Positions 1 to 8,952 of a stretch of 64,000 bases of DNA are shown here, one piece after another. This stretch comes from Paenibacillus sp. BK033. GTDB taxonomy: Bacteria; Bacillota; Bacilli; Paenibacillales; Paenibacillaceae. Numbering within the stretch: position 1 is the first letter of the stretch; every line of letters begins with the position of its first letter. Below the pieces are notes generated by a model. That model ran no database searches. It was not told the origin of the DNA and was given only the letters and a program-made list of their open reading frames with translations. Made by a program: the position numbers and the translations under genes. The stretch is taken from assembly GCF_004345425.1 (NCBI RefSeq), contig NZ_SLVP01000002.1:124001-188000 (forward strand). Reading direction: 5' to 3'.

Positions 1-675
1 GATGGCGTCCTGCACGGCCTTGCGGGCCGTTTCGTTTGGAGTCAGCCAGATCTGGCCGTCAGCCACTGCCGTAAACGCAAGAGGCTGGAAGATAACGCCG
101 GAGATTGTGTTCGGGAAGCTCGGCGACTTCAAGCGGTTCAGAATAACGGCTGCTACCGCTACCTGGCCTTCGTACGGTTCGCCGCGCGATTCCCCGTATA
201 CCGCATTCGCCATAATCTTCAAATCGCTTTCCGAAAGACCGAGATTATTGGATTTCGACGGCGTGCTTCCGCTTGAAGACCCGGTATCCGAGCCGTTGTT
301 GCTGCCGCTGCCGGAGCTGCCGGATGTATTGCCGGTGTCCGCAGCGGTCGGCTGCCAGTTTTTCGTGGCCTCCCACAGCTTGAGCTTGGTTTTTGCCCCA
401 ACTACCCCGTCGGATTTCATCCCGAACTTCCATTGGAACCAAGTCACCGCATTTTTCGTCTTGGTACCGAAGCTCCCGTCGATCGCACCGTTGTAATAGC
501 CCAAATATTTAAGCCTGCCCTGCAGCTCGTAGACATCCGAGCCGGATGAACCTACCGTTAAAGTAGCATTGCTGAACGTTGCTTTTGCATCATCCTGCGA
601 TGATTGCTGGAGGGAATGCATTCCGAACAATACCATCACGATGATGGCAGTCACGACAATTAATCGATTTTTCAT
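1..675 (-). CDS. sleB: Spore cortex-lytic enzyme SleB, C-terminus cut by window edge
   Basis: Only the first 225 residues are visible; the rest runs off the left edge. Residues 1-22 are a hydrophobic signal/anchor, 38-102 a PG_binding_1 repeat, 108-145 a Gly/Ser/Asn/Thr linker, and from about 148 a SleB/CwlJ-type hydrolase_2 domain. E162 in AVYGESRGEP fits the family's catalytic acid. SleB enzymes are made in the forespore and cleave cortex peptidoglycan during germination. A near-perfect sigma-G promoter sits 58 bases upstream of the ATG, which supports the sporulation role. The ATG at 675 follows AGAAAGG. A vegetative SleB-like paralogue is possible but less likely given that promoter. Confidence 0.9.
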   Translation of the reverse strand, partial: MKNRLIVVTAIIVMVLFGMHSLQQSSQDDAKATFSNATLTVGSSGSDVYELQGRLKYLGYYNGAIDGSFGTKTKNAVTWFQWKFGMKSDGVVGAKTKLKLWEATKNWQPTAADTGNTSGSSGSGSNNGSDTGSSSGSTPSKSNNLGLSESDLKIMANAVYGESRGEPYEGQVAVAAVILNRLKSPSFPNTISGVIFQPLAFTAVADGQIWLTPNETARKAVQDAI

Positions 676-732
676 GTAGGATTCTGCCTTTCTCTTGCAA
701 GTTAGTCCGCGATTAGCTGCGTTACCTAACTC

Positions 733-763
733 TAGTATGAGAAGGGATTCCTGCTTCTATTCA
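733..763 (-). promoter_or_regulatory. Sigma-G-type promoter for sleB
   Basis: Read on the minus strand: TGAATA (758-763), an 18-base spacer, then CATACTA (733-739). Both boxes and the spacing match the forespore sigma-G consensus. It lies in the 123-base gap between spoIIIE and sleB, so sleB is probably transcribed separately late in the forespore. Confidence 0.75.
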
Positions 764-798
764 TCATTGCGTATTGCCGCAGGAAAGGCCGAGGCTGC

Positions 799-3525
799 TC
801 ATGAAGGAATGCGGCTGGCCTGGTATTGCTCGATCGACATCAGGACCTCCCGCGGCTTGCTGCCTTCGTAAGGACCCACGATCCCCCGTGCTTCCATTTG
901 GTCCACAAGCCTTGCCGCGCGGGTATAACCAACCCTCATCCGCCGCTGAAGAAGCGATACGGATGCCTGCTTCGCTTCGAGAACGATCTGAACGGCTTGA
1001 TCGTATAGCTCGTCCAGTACTTCCTCCGGATCTGCCGACTCTTCCTCTACCTCAGGCACCAGATCTTCCTTGTATTCCGCTTCGGCCTGACCTCTTGCGT
1101 AATCGACAAGGGCCTCGACCTCCTGATCGGACAAGAAGGCCCCTTGCACGCGAATCGGCTTCGACATGCCAACCGGCAGATACAGCATGTCTCCTCTGCC
1201 CAGCAGCTTCTCCGCGCCAACCATGTCCAGAATGGTACGGGAGTCGACCTGCGAGGATACGCCGAAGGCAATCCTGGACGGGATATTCGCTTTAATAACC
1301 CCCGTAATAACGTCTACCGACGGACGCTGCGTAGCGATAATGAGATGGATGCCCGCGGCGCGGGCCATCTGGGCAAGCCTTGCAATGGAATCTTCAACGT
1401 CGTTTGACGCAACCATCATCAAATCCGCAAGCTCGTCGACAATTACGACGATGTAAGGAAGTACGGCTTTGGGATTCTCGGCCATCAAAGCGTTGTAGCC
1501 TTCGATATTTCGCGTGCTCGATTTGGAGAACAGCTCATAGCGCTTCTCCATCTCGACAACAATTTTCTTCAAGGCAAGTGCCGCGCGCCTTGGGTCTGTT
1601 ACAACCGGCGCAAGCAAATGCGGAATACCGTTATATACGTTTAATTCAACCATCTTAGGGTCGACCATCAGAAACTTTACTTCATCCGGAGCGGCCTTGT
1701 ACAAAATGCTGGTGATGATACCGTTAATGCAGACCGATTTACCCGAACCCGTAGCTCCGGCTACCAGCAGATGGGGCATTCTCGCCAGGTTGCCAATGAT
1801 CGGTTGACCGGAAATATCCCGGCCAAACGCGATCGACAGCTTGGACGGAGCATTTTGGAAGGTGGCGGTTTCCATGACTTCGCGCATGGTCACCATCGAT
1901 ACTTCCATATTAGGAACTTCGATGCCGATCGCCGATTTACCCGGAATCGGCGCTTCCATGCGGATATCCTTTGCGGCTAACGCCAAGGCGATATCGTCCG
2001 TCAGGCTGACAATCCGGCTTACCTTCACGCCCGATGCCGGCTGAACCTCATAACGCGTAACCGCCGGACCGCGCACGACATCAAGCACCTTGGCTTTCAC
2101 GCCAAAGCTCTCCAGCGTGGCTTCCAGCTTACGCTTCGAATCCATGGCATCCGCCCCGTCGCCGCCTCTTGCCATCAAGCTTGGCTTGGCAAGCAGAGAG
2201 AAAGGCGGCAGCAAGTATGGCTTCTTGACAGGCGCATCCGATGCCGGCTGATGGATACCCGTCGTTGCGGACTTATCCGTTTCCGCAATATCTTCCTGAG
2301 GCTCCTGCCCCGGGGCGGAAGGCTCCGTTTCGTGTTGCTCGTAATCTTCCGCATATCGAGCTGAGTCCGTTATAACGGCCTCAGCTATATGGTGATCCTC
2401 TGGCTCTACCTCGTCGTATGTATCTGCGCGCGGAACCAATCTTGTAATGACAGCCGGCTCCTCGTCTTCCTCGAACTCGTTATATGCAGGAGCAGCGGAA
2501 GTATGGCTGCCGGGCTCAGGCTGCTGCTCCTCCCATGGAGGAAGCCCGTCCTCCTGTTGCTTGTGACTCATACCGGAATCGCCTTCGCCGTTGGGGTCCC
2601 ACTGTTCGTCGTCATCCCAAGGCTGTGCTTTCGCCCAATGTGGCTTGGCGTCGCCGTCGTGTCCTCCGTTGTAATGCTCTTCGTTCATTGACCAATCGTC
2701 ATGGGCGTTTTGCGCTTCAGGCTGATTGTTCTGTTCCTGATGTCTCCAGGAGAAGAAAAGCGATTTCTTGCGCCTTGGCGGAAGTGCTGCCGCGTAATCA
2801 TCATCCTCGTCATCGTCGTCAATCGCATCGGATTGCGCGAATACCGGGGGATTGACGGCTTTGTTTGATTTGGCTGCGCTCCGAAGCGCCGCCCCCTTCG
2901 ACCATTTGGCGGCAAGCAGCTTGAACATTCGTATGCTCTTGTCCCGGCCGATACGGGCAAGCTCCACATACGATTTGCCCGTAAGCAGCATAATGGCGAT
3001 AGCGTACATAACGCCTGCAATCAGCTTGGAGCCAAAATAACCGAAAAGCGTGAACAGCATCGAATATTCGATTGCCCCAATATAACCGCCGCTTATGGCT
3101 CGCTGGCTGATCGGCCTGTCATCGGCACCGTCGAATGACAACAGCTCGTCCTTCATGTCCTGGCCAAGCTGGTGAAGAATAGCTCCACCCGTCAAGTCGG
3201 AAGTCGGAAGCAGCTTACGGTCGATTTCGGCTATGCTGCTGGATAACGCAAGGGCCAAAACAAACACAAGAAGGCCTGTCCGACGATTGGTCCAACCGCG
3301 CGGCCAAGCCCTTTTGACCATGACAACCAGTCCGACGTAAATGCCGACCAGTGCCAATACAAAATAAAACTTGCCCAGGAACAAGCCAAACAGCTTGGAC
3401 AAGGAGCGTCCAACCGTAGCCTCTCCCGATAAAGCAATTACCGATACCGTAATAAGCAAAATACCGTATACTTCATATTTTAATTGCGTAGTTATCGATT
3501 TTTTCTTTCGTCTTTTCTTAGCCAA
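799..3525 (-). CDS. spoIIIE: DNA translocase SpoIIIE (FtsK/SpoIIIE family)
   Basis: 908 residues. Four N-terminal membrane segments (about 18-35, 44-68, 83-95, 160-182) anchor it at the septum. A long acidic linker covers roughly 215-445. The RecA-like motor follows, with Walker A GATGSGKS at 590-597 and a Walker B aspartate near 697 ([10 protein letters not shown]). A C-terminal winged-helix gamma domain ([19 protein letters not shown]) reads DNA polarity. It pumps the chromosome into the forespore at asymmetric division. The start is TTG at 3525 behind AGAGGTGA; an in-frame ATG further upstream lacks such a site. The place next to ylzJ and tepA is that of spoIIIE in Bacillus. At about 120 residues longer than the Bacillus protein, the excess lies in the linker. 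Confidence 0.93.
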   Translation of the reverse strand: MAKKRRKKKSITTQLKYEVYGILLITVSVIALSGEATVGRSLSKLFGLFLGKFYFVLALVGIYVGLVVMVKRAWPRGWTNRRTGLLVFVLALALSSSIAEIDRKLLPTSDLTGGAILHQLGQDMKDELLSFDGADDRPISQRAISGGYIGAIEYSMLFTLFGYFGSKLIAGVMYAIAIMLLTGKSYVELARIGRDKSIRMFKLLAAKWSKGAALRSAAKSNKAVNPPVFAQSDAIDDDDEDDDYAAALPPRRKKSLFFSWRHQEQNNQPEAQNAHDDWSMNEEHYNGGHDGDAKPHWAKAQPWDDDEQWDPNGEGDSGMSHKQQEDGLPPWEEQQPEPGSHTSAAPAYNEFEEDEEPAVITRLVPRADTYDEVEPEDHHIAEAVITDSARYAEDYEQHETEPSAPGQEPQEDIAETDKSATTGIHQPASDAPVKKPYLLPPFSLLAKPSLMARGGDGADAMDSKRKLEATLESFGVKAKVLDVVRGPAVTRYEVQPASGVKVSRIVSLTDDIALALAAKDIRMEAPIPGKSAIGIEVPNMEVSMVTMREVMETATFQNAPSKLSIAFGRDISGQPIIGNLARMPHLLVAGATGSGKSVCINGIITSILYKAAPDEVKFLMVDPKMVELNVYNGIPHLLAPVVTDPRRAALALKKIVVEMEKRYELFSKSSTRNIEGYNALMAENPKAVLPYIVVIVDELADLMMVASNDVEDSIARLAQMARAAGIHLIIATQRPSVDVITGVIKANIPSRIAFGVSSQVDSRTILDMVGAEKLLGRGDMLYLPVGMSKPIRVQGAFLSDQEVEALVDYARGQAEAEYKEDLVPEVEEESADPEEVLDELYDQAVQIVLEAKQASVSLLQRRMRVGYTRAARLVDQMEARGIVGPYEGSKPREVLMSIEQYQASRIPS

Positions 3526-3604
3526 TGCTTCGTCACCTCTGCCTAGCATTATACCATATCCAGGCAAAGGTTCCTATTGGACATAAGAACCTTTGTACGT
3601 ATTT

Positions 3605-3832
3605 TTACGACATCGGCGGCTGTCCGAACATGACGAAATTACCCGGTGCGAGCTCCGGCTTTAAATAATCATCGAGGCTGCAATGAAGCAGGCGAACGAT
3701 TTTCCCCATACCCGGCGCTACGGGCTGAACCTGCATAAATACGCCGTTGACCCATACTTCCTGGGAAGGCTCCGGTTCTCCGTGAATGCCGTCGAAGACA
3801 TTCTCAAGCGGCATAATCGTATAGAGCGTCAT
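3605..3832 (-). CDS. ylzJ: YlzJ-like small protein
   Basis: 75-residue soluble protein resembling the YlzJ family, whose function is unknown. It has no membrane segment or obvious catalytic motif; the conserved feel comes from MPLENVFDG, VWVNGVFMQV and LHCSLDDYLKPELAPG. Its ATG overlaps the tepA stop by one base (TAATG), so the two are translationally coupled. The pairing tepA-ylzJ-spoIIIE is the same as in Bacillus, so a sporulation or outgrowth role is inferred only from context and from the sigma-G promoter in front of tepA. Confidence 0.8.
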   Translation of the reverse strand: MTLYTIMPLENVFDGIHGEPEPSQEVWVNGVFMQVQPVAPGMGKIVRLLHCSLDDYLKPELAPGNFVMFGQPPMS

Positions 3833-4575
3833 TAATTGTACACCCCTGTCTGCGCTGCAGGCTTACGCTCGGCGATCCGGCTGTTAAGCTCCCTAAGCGC
3901 ATCCCCTAATCCGCCTACCGCGTCAATCAGGCCGTATTTCACGGCATCCGAACCGATAACGGTTGTGCCGATATCTCTCGTAAGTTCGCCGGTCTTGAAC
4001 ATCAGTTCTTTAAATTTCTCTTCCGTCACATTGGAATGCATGGTCACAAACTTCAAGATGCGCTCCTGCATCTTATCCAGATATTCGAACGTTTGAGGTA
4101 CTCCGATAACGAGACCGTTCAGACGAATCGGATGAATGGTCATGGTGGCCGTCGCCGCAATAAAGGACATGTTGCCCGCCACTGCAATCGGAACGCCAAT
4201 GGAATGTCCGCCGCCAAGCACCAGCGTCACCGTAGGCTTGGACAAGGAAGAGATCATCTCGGCGATGGCAAGTCCCGCTTCAACGTCGCCGCCAACGGTA
4301 TTGAGCACGATCAGAATGCCCTCGATCTTCGGATTTTGCTCCGCGGCGACAAGCTGCGGAATGAGATGCTCGTATTTGGTTGTTTTATTTTGCGGCGGCA
4401 GGACGATATGGCCCTCCACCTGTCCGATAATCGTCATGCAGAAAATATTCGATTCCGACGCCGGAGTAGTCGTCTGCCCTAATTGCTGTATCGTTTCCAC
4501 GATCGAATTTTGCTTCTTCTTCTCGCTCTCTGCCGGATCCGGCTGCTGCGGCTGATCTTCATTCATGTAATTCAT
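3832..4575 (-). CDS. tepA: ClpP-like serine protease TepA (YmfB)
   Basis: 247 residues with a ClpP/SppA-type crotonase fold: [18 protein letters not shown] forms the oxyanion region, GGGHSIGVP carries the nucleophilic Ser, HPIR a His and TRDIGT the Asp. The first 45 residues are polar (Gln/Pro/Glu-rich) with no signal peptide. The Bacillus counterpart is a forespore-expressed protease linked to degradation of small acid-soluble spore proteins during outgrowth; older annotation calls it translocation-enhancing. ATG at 4575 lies seven bases after a GGGGG ribosome site; an ATG three codons later is the alternative. A sigma-G-type promoter lies at 4610-4638, matching a forespore role. It is co-transcribed with ylzJ and perhaps spoIIIE. 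Confidence 0.88.
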   Translation of the reverse strand: MNYMNEDQPQQPDPAESEKKKQNSIVETIQQLGQTTTPASESNIFCMTIIGQVEGHIVLPPQNKTTKYEHLIPQLVAAEQNPKIEGILIVLNTVGGDVEAGLAIAEMISSLSKPTVTLVLGGGHSIGVPIAVAGNMSFIAATATMTIHPIRLNGLVIGVPQTFEYLDKMQERILKFVTMHSNVTEEKFKELMFKTGELTRDIGTTVIGSDAVKYGLIDAVGGLGDALRELNSRIAERKPAAQTGVYN

Positions 4576-4609
4576 ATTTATTCCCCCTCGTTAACGTAAG
4601 CGCTCGTCA

Positions 4610-4638
4610 TAGTATGAGGTGGAATGGCGAATTTATAC
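4610..4638 (-). promoter_or_regulatory. Sigma-G-type promoter for tepA
   Basis: Minus strand: GTATA (4634-4638), 17-base spacer, CATACTA (4610-4616). The -10 is identical to that of the sleB promoter in this window; the -35 fits the degenerate gHATR form shared by sigma-F and sigma-G. Confidence 0.55.
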
Positions 4639-4650
4639 GGCTTGCGCAAG

Positions 4651-4702
4651 CAAAAAAGAACGCCCCTCAGGAGCTCGATCACTCCTCGTTGGAACGTTCT
4701 TT
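4651..4702 (-). terminator. Rho-independent terminator of rnjB
   Basis: Directly after the rnjB stop. Outer stem AAGAACG/CGTTCTT encloses an inner AGGAG/CTCCT stem; on the minus strand the 3' arm runs into TTTTTTG. It separates rnjB from the sporulation genes tepA-ylzJ-spoIIIE. Confidence 0.8.
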
Positions 4703-4706
4703 CAAG

Positions 4707-6386
4707 TTAAACTTCCATGATAATCGGAAGAATCATTGGCCGACGTCTGGTCTGTTCGTATAAGAAGCGCCCTAAGGCATCTTTTACATTCGTTTTGAGC
4801 GAAGCCCATTCGTTTACCTTATCATGCATCAGCTTATTAAGCGTTGAAGTGACAATTTTGGTTGCTTCGTCTAACAACCCTTCCGATTCCCTCACGTATA
4901 CAAAACCGCGAGAGATAATGTCCGGACCTGAGATAATGGATCCCCCATCCTGTTTGCTGAGCGTAACAACGACAACAAGAATGCCGTCCTGGGATAGAAG
5001 CTTGCGATCCCGCAGCACAATGTTGCCGACATCTCCCACGCCAAGCCCGTCAATCAATATATTGCCTGCCTGCACCTTGGAGCCTTTCCGGGCTAGACCA
5101 TCTTGAAACTCAACGGTTTCCCCGTTCTCGATGACAAATATATGACTCCGTTCAATACCTACGGCTTCCCCGAGCTGAGCGTGCTGCTTAAGCATCCGGT
5201 ACTCCCCGTGGATCGGTATAAAATATTTCGGCTTGATTAAATTAAGCATCAGCTTTAATTCTTCCTGACTTCCGTGACCCGACACGTGCACGCCCGATAT
5301 GGAACCGGGGCCGTATATGACATGAGCGCCCAAGCGGAACAGCTCATCCACGGTTCTGCCGACGTAACGCTCATTTCCCGGTATAGGCGTAGCGGCAATG
5401 ATAACGGTATCCCCAGGCAAAATATCAACCTTGCGATGAGTCGACCTCGCCATCCTCGTTAAGGCCGACATGGGCTCGCCTTGACTGCCCGTGCACAGAA
5501 CGACCACGCGGTCGGCAGCCAGCTTATTCACTTCCTCGGGCTCAATTATCATTCCGTCCGGAATGTGCAGATACCCCAACTCCGATGCGACCGTGACGAC
5601 ATTAACCATGCTGCGCCCGACAACAGCCACATGCCTGTTAGTTGCAATTGCGGCGTTGATAACCTGCTGAATTCGATGCACGTTGGAAGCAAAGGTTGCC
5701 ACGACTACGCGTTGAGAGGACTTGCGAAAAATATCTTCAAGCGCTTCCCCAACATTTTTCTCCGATGGCGTATAACCGGGTCTTTCCGCATTGGTGCTGT
5801 CCGACAGGAGTGCGAGTACGCCTCTTTGGCCGATCTCCGCCATCCGTTTTAAATCCGCGTACTGACCATTCACCGGCGTGTAATCAAATTTGAAGTCACC
5901 GGTATGTACGATCGTTCCTTCCGGCGTATCAAGCGCAACGCCAATGGAGTCCGGAATGCTGTGATTCGTTTTGAAAAAGCTTGCCCTTATTGTCCCGAGC
6001 TGCACTTCGGAATCCGCATCGATTACGATCCGCTTGGTCTCCCCGAGTAGACCGGCTTCCTTCAGCTTCCCTTCAATCAGCCCTAATGTCAGCTTGGTTC
6101 CATACACGGGGACATTCAGCTGCTTCAGTACGTAGGACAAACCGCCGATATGGTCTTCATGGCCATGCGTGATCAGAATGGCTCTGACTTTATCCCGATT
6201 TTCCGTTAAATAGGAAATATCCGGAATAACGATATCGATCCCCAGCATATCTTCTTCGGGGAACTTAAGTCCCGCGTCCACGACGACAATATCGTTCGAA
6301 TACTGAACAACATACATATTCTTGCCAATCTCGCCAACTCCGCCAAGGGCAAATACGAGCAGCTTATCCTGAATTTTCTTCGACAA
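4707..6386 (-). CDS. rnjB: Ribonuclease J
   Basis: 559-residue metallo-beta-lactamase/beta-CASP RNase. HGHEDHIGG at 74-82 gives the zinc ligands; a further GDFKFDYTPV segment and the GHGSQEELK/PIHGEYR beta-CASP motifs follow, then the C-terminal domain. RNase J performs 5'-to-3' exonucleolytic and endonucleolytic mRNA decay and rRNA maturation. TTG at 6386 follows AAGGAGG by seven bases and replaces the upstream in-frame ATG. The position beside dapA is that of rnjB in Bacillus; since the catalytic motif is complete, it may act as either J1 or J2 here. It has its own sigma-A promoter and a terminator on both sides. Confidence 0.92.
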   Translation of the reverse strand: MSKKIQDKLLVFALGGVGEIGKNMYVVQYSNDIVVVDAGLKFPEEDMLGIDIVIPDISYLTENRDKVRAILITHGHEDHIGGLSYVLKQLNVPVYGTKLTLGLIEGKLKEAGLLGETKRIVIDADSEVQLGTIRASFFKTNHSIPDSIGVALDTPEGTIVHTGDFKFDYTPVNGQYADLKRMAEIGQRGVLALLSDSTNAERPGYTPSEKNVGEALEDIFRKSSQRVVVATFASNVHRIQQVINAAIATNRHVAVVGRSMVNVVTVASELGYLHIPDGMIIEPEEVNKLAADRVVVLCTGSQGEPMSALTRMARSTHRKVDILPGDTVIIAATPIPGNERYVGRTVDELFRLGAHVIYGPGSISGVHVSGHGSQEELKLMLNLIKPKYFIPIHGEYRMLKQHAQLGEAVGIERSHIFVIENGETVEFQDGLARKGSKVQAGNILIDGLGVGDVGNIVLRDRKLLSQDGILVVVVTLSKQDGGSIISGPDIISRGFVYVRESEGLLDEATKIVTSTLNKLMHDKVNEWASLKTNVKDALGRFLYEQTRRRPMILPIIMEV

Positions 6387-6463
6387 GTGCTTACCTCCTT
6401 CGAATGAAACCATTCTCCGTTCCAGCTAATTGTATGAATTTTCCGTCCGTTTCACTTGACCTC

Positions 6464-6493
6464 ATTATACATGATGAAAAAGACGGAAAACAA
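6464..6493 (-). promoter_or_regulatory. Sigma-A promoter for rnjB
   Basis: Minus strand: TTGTTT (6488-6493), 18-base spacer, perfect TATAAT (6464-6469), about 78 bases ahead of the rnjB TTG and just past the dapA terminator. The -35 is weak, the -10 ideal. Confidence 0.6.
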
Positions 6494-6529
6494 GGTGAAA
6501 CAACCGCCCGTTTGTCCCGCTCGCGAATG

Positions 6530-6568
6530 CAAAAAAAGCAGGCCGGAGATAATCTCTCCGCCCTGCTT
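6530..6568 (-). terminator. Rho-independent terminator of the dap operon
   Basis: A long stem, AGCAGG-x-CGGAGA pairing with TCTCCG-x-CCTGCT (6537-6567), followed on the minus strand by seven T residues. It ends the dpaA-dpaB-dapG-dapA transcript. Confidence 0.88.
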
Positions 6569-6591
6569 ATCGAGGTCAAATCAAAATTATA

Positions 6592-7464
6592 TTAGACCAG
6601 CTTGCTAATAAAAGCCGCTTCGGCTTCGCTGGCTGCCACGAGCGGAAGCCTAACCCCTCCTACAGGCATGCCGCGCAGCTCAAGCGCGTATTTAACGGCA
6701 ACCGGATTAGGAACCGGATGAGGACATTCGAACAAGCCTTTGAACACCGGGTAGCATTCCGCATGAAGCTTGGCTGCCTGCTTTACATCGCCGCTCAGGT
6801 ACGATTCGATCAGCTGCTTCATTTTAGTGCCGATGATGTGGCTCGCCACGCTTACGATACCGTAACCGCCAATCGCAAGAGTCGGCAGTGTTGCGCTGTC
6901 ATCGCCGCTGTAAACACGGAAATGATCCGGAGCTGCGGCAATAATCTGCGACAACTGATCGGAGGATGCGCAATCTTTGGTTGCAACCACATTATCAAGT
7001 TCCGCAAGGCGGAGTGTGGTTTCAACGGAAATATTAATACCTGTGCGGCCTGGAACGTTATAGAGCATGACAGGTAAATTGGTAGATTCAGCGATTGCTT
7101 TGAAGTGTTGATACAAGCCTTCTTGATTCGGCTTGTTATAGTACGGCGCAACCAGAAGCACTCCGTCTACGCCAGCATCTTCCGCTACCTTCGTCAGATG
7201 AATCGAATGCGCTGTATTGTTGCTTCCCGTTCCGGCAATAATTTTGCAGCGGCCGGCAGCGCGCTCCATAGCGTAACGGAACAGCTCCGCTTTCTCATCT
7301 TCCGTCAAAGTTGGGGATTCACCCGTGGTGCCGGATACAACAAGCGTGTCGCTTTGCTGTTCTTTAATCAGATAATCGATCAAACGACCGGTCGTGTCCC
7401 AGTCAATTTGACCATTTTCATCGAAAGGCGTGACCATTGCAGTAATTAATCTACCAAAATCCAT
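6592..7464 (-). CDS. dapA: 4-hydroxy-tetrahydrodipicolinate synthase
   Basis: 290 residues, the normal length for this TIM-barrel lyase. It condenses pyruvate with aspartate semialdehyde at the entry to the diaminopimelate/lysine and dipicolinate branch. K163 (VATKDCASS) is the Schiff-base lysine, Y135 (LYNVPGRTG) and T46-T47 (SGTTGES) complete the proton relay. ATG at 7464 follows AGGAGGT. It is the last gene of the dpaA-dpaB-dapG-dapA cluster, 54 bases after dapG, and ends at a strong terminator. The short leader holds the CTTACGAAG hairpin core seen in other leaders of this window. Confidence 0.96.
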   Translation of the reverse strand: MDFGRLITAMVTPFDENGQIDWDTTGRLIDYLIKEQQSDTLVVSGTTGESPTLTEDEKAELFRYAMERAAGRCKIIAGTGSNNTAHSIHLTKVAEDAGVDGVLLVAPYYNKPNQEGLYQHFKAIAESTNLPVMLYNVPGRTGINISVETTLRLAELDNVVATKDCASSDQLSQIIAAAPDHFRVYSGDDSATLPTLAIGGYGIVSVASHIIGTKMKQLIESYLSGDVKQAAKLHAECYPVFKGLFECPHPVPNPVAVKYALELRGMPVGGVRLPLVAASEAEAAFISKLV

Positions 7465-7485
7465 TGTTATGACCTCCTGAAAAGT

Positions 7486-7503
7486 ACTTCACTTCGTAAG
7501 CGC
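7486..7503 (-). repeat. Degenerate copy of the leader hairpin motif
   Basis: On the minus strand the core CTTACGAAG (7492-7500) lies about 15 bases before the dapA AGGAGG, in the same place relative to the ribosome site as in the larger repeats before the M16 peptidase gene, pnp and the hook gene. Too short to be certain of common origin. Confidence 0.35.
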
Positions 7504-7518
7504 AACAGCTATTATCGA

Positions 7519-8721
7519 TTATATATGAAGTTCAAACTTCGCATGAAGCGCCCTTACGGCCTTCACCATATCCTCTGCCTTCACCAGTACCCAAATCGTT
7601 GTATTGGAGTCGGCGGATTGCATGATTGTAATGCCTTCCTCGGTTAAGGCTTCCACTATACGGGCCATAACGCCCGGCACGCCGTTCATACCGCCGCCAA
7701 TGACGGACACCTTGGCGCAGCCGCGAACAGCGAGCGGATCATATCCGCATTCCTGAAGAACCGATACTGCCCGGTCAGCGTCCTGGTCGAATACGGTGTA
7801 TACCGCTCCGCTTGGCGTAACGTTAATAAAATCAACGCTGATATGATGCTTTGCCATCGTCTGGAACACTTGAAGCTGCACGTCGCTTCTGCCCTCGATC
7901 GCTTTAACCGTTATTTGCGTTACCCCCGATACATGCGCAATCCCCGTAGCTTGACGGTCGGTAACCGGGGTGAACGCCGCATCGGAGACGAGAGTCCCTT
8001 CCTCCATGGAGAAGGTCGATCTTACGCGTACCGGTATTCTTGCCTGCTGGGCAATTTCCACCGCGCGCGGATGAATGACTTTCGCTCCCTGGCGTGCCAT
8101 ATTGCAGATCTCCGCATAGCTGACAACCTGGAGCGGCTTCGCATTTTCCACGATGCGGGGATCCGCCGTCAATATCCCGTTAACATCCGTATAAATGTCA
8201 ACCATTTCTGCACGAAGCGCCGCGCCTAACGCGGTTGCCGACGTATCGCTCCCGCCCCGGCCGAGCGTCGTCATGTCGCCGCTTTCCGTGCTTCCTTGAA
8301 ACCCGGTTACAATTACGACCTTTTCATCCCGCAAATGCTGCAATATCTTCTCGGGACGCAGCTCTTTAATCCGGGCGTGGCCGTATTGATCATCCGTAAT
8401 GATTCCTGCTTGGCCGCCGTTTAAAACGACGGATGGTATCCCTTCGGAGCAAAGCAAGCTGCATAACGCCGCGGCCGAGATAATCTCACCGCAGCCCAGC
8501 AGCATATCCCGCTCCCGCGCCGGCAGCTTATCGCCGTTGCTGCGGATGAGCTGAAGCAAGGTGTCCGTAGCGTACGGATCCCCGGAACGTCCCATCGCCG
8601 AAACAACGACTACAACGCTATAGCCATTTGCGAGCTCTCTTGCAATATGTTGAAGACAATAGCTTCTAGCATGATCGGTCGAAAGTGAAGTGCCCCCGAA
8701 CTTTTGTACCAGGATGCGCAT
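7519..8721 (-). CDS. dapG: Aspartate kinase (DapG type)
   Basis: 400 residues: an amino-acid kinase domain with KFGGTSL at 7-13, TLGRGGSDTSA for nucleotide/aspartate binding, then two ACT domains (from about 265). It phosphorylates aspartate, the first step toward lysine, DAP, methionine and threonine. In Bacillus the enzyme of this locus (aspartokinase I) is inhibited by meso-DAP and serves cell wall and spore dipicolinate synthesis; the same regulation is inferred. ATG at 8721 follows GGAGGAAAG. The upstream neighbour in Bacillus, asd, is missing here; instead there is a 231-base gap with a hairpin. Confidence 0.94.
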   Translation of the reverse strand: MRILVQKFGGTSLSTDHARSYCLQHIARELANGYSVVVVVSAMGRSGDPYATDTLLQLIRSNGDKLPARERDMLLGCGEIISAAALCSLLCSEGIPSVVLNGGQAGIITDDQYGHARIKELRPEKILQHLRDEKVVIVTGFQGSTESGDMTTLGRGGSDTSATALGAALRAEMVDIYTDVNGILTADPRIVENAKPLQVVSYAEICNMARQGAKVIHPRAVEIAQQARIPVRVRSTFSMEEGTLVSDAAFTPVTDRQATGIAHVSGVTQITVKAIEGRSDVQLQVFQTMAKHHISVDFINVTPSGAVYTVFDQDADRAVSVLQECGYDPLAVRGCAKVSVIGGGMNGVPGVMARIVEALTEEGITIMQSADSNTTIWVLVKAEDMVKAVRALHAKFELHI

Positions 8722-8748
8722 TGCTGTCTTTCCTCCGTAACCGATACA

Positions 8749-8790
8749 AAGATGTCTGAGTGGATATGCCTAACCGAAGACAGACATCTT
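8749..8790 (-). promoter_or_regulatory. Stem-loop in the dapG leader
   Basis: A perfect 10-base inverted repeat, AAGATGTCTG (8749-8758) and CAGACATCTT (8781-8790), with a 22-base loop, ends 18 bases before the dapG ribosome site. There is no T-tract, so it is not a plain terminator; it may protect a processed end or modulate translation. Confidence 0.5.
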
Positions 8791-8952
8791 CCCGGTCGTA
8801 GTTGTTTTTGTGGCACAAGTCGAACAATTTCAATTTGAATGAATGAAGACAAAACAAGCGGCGTAATCGAATTCAAGGCCCCCGGCTGAATCGCCAGCGT
8901 CCCGAATACGTCGCCGCCTGCTTGTAATAGATGATACACCTATAAGAGCATC

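Noticed and set aside
1..675. Plus-strand 164-residue frame at 2-496
   Set aside because: The minus strand encodes the conserved SleB peptidoglycan-binding and hydrolase domains; the plus frame is its shadow.
8666..8857. Small minus-strand frame with HTH-like peptide before dapG
   Set aside because: No ribosome site, overlaps the dapG start region in another frame and competes with a second open frame; kept only as part of the gap observation.
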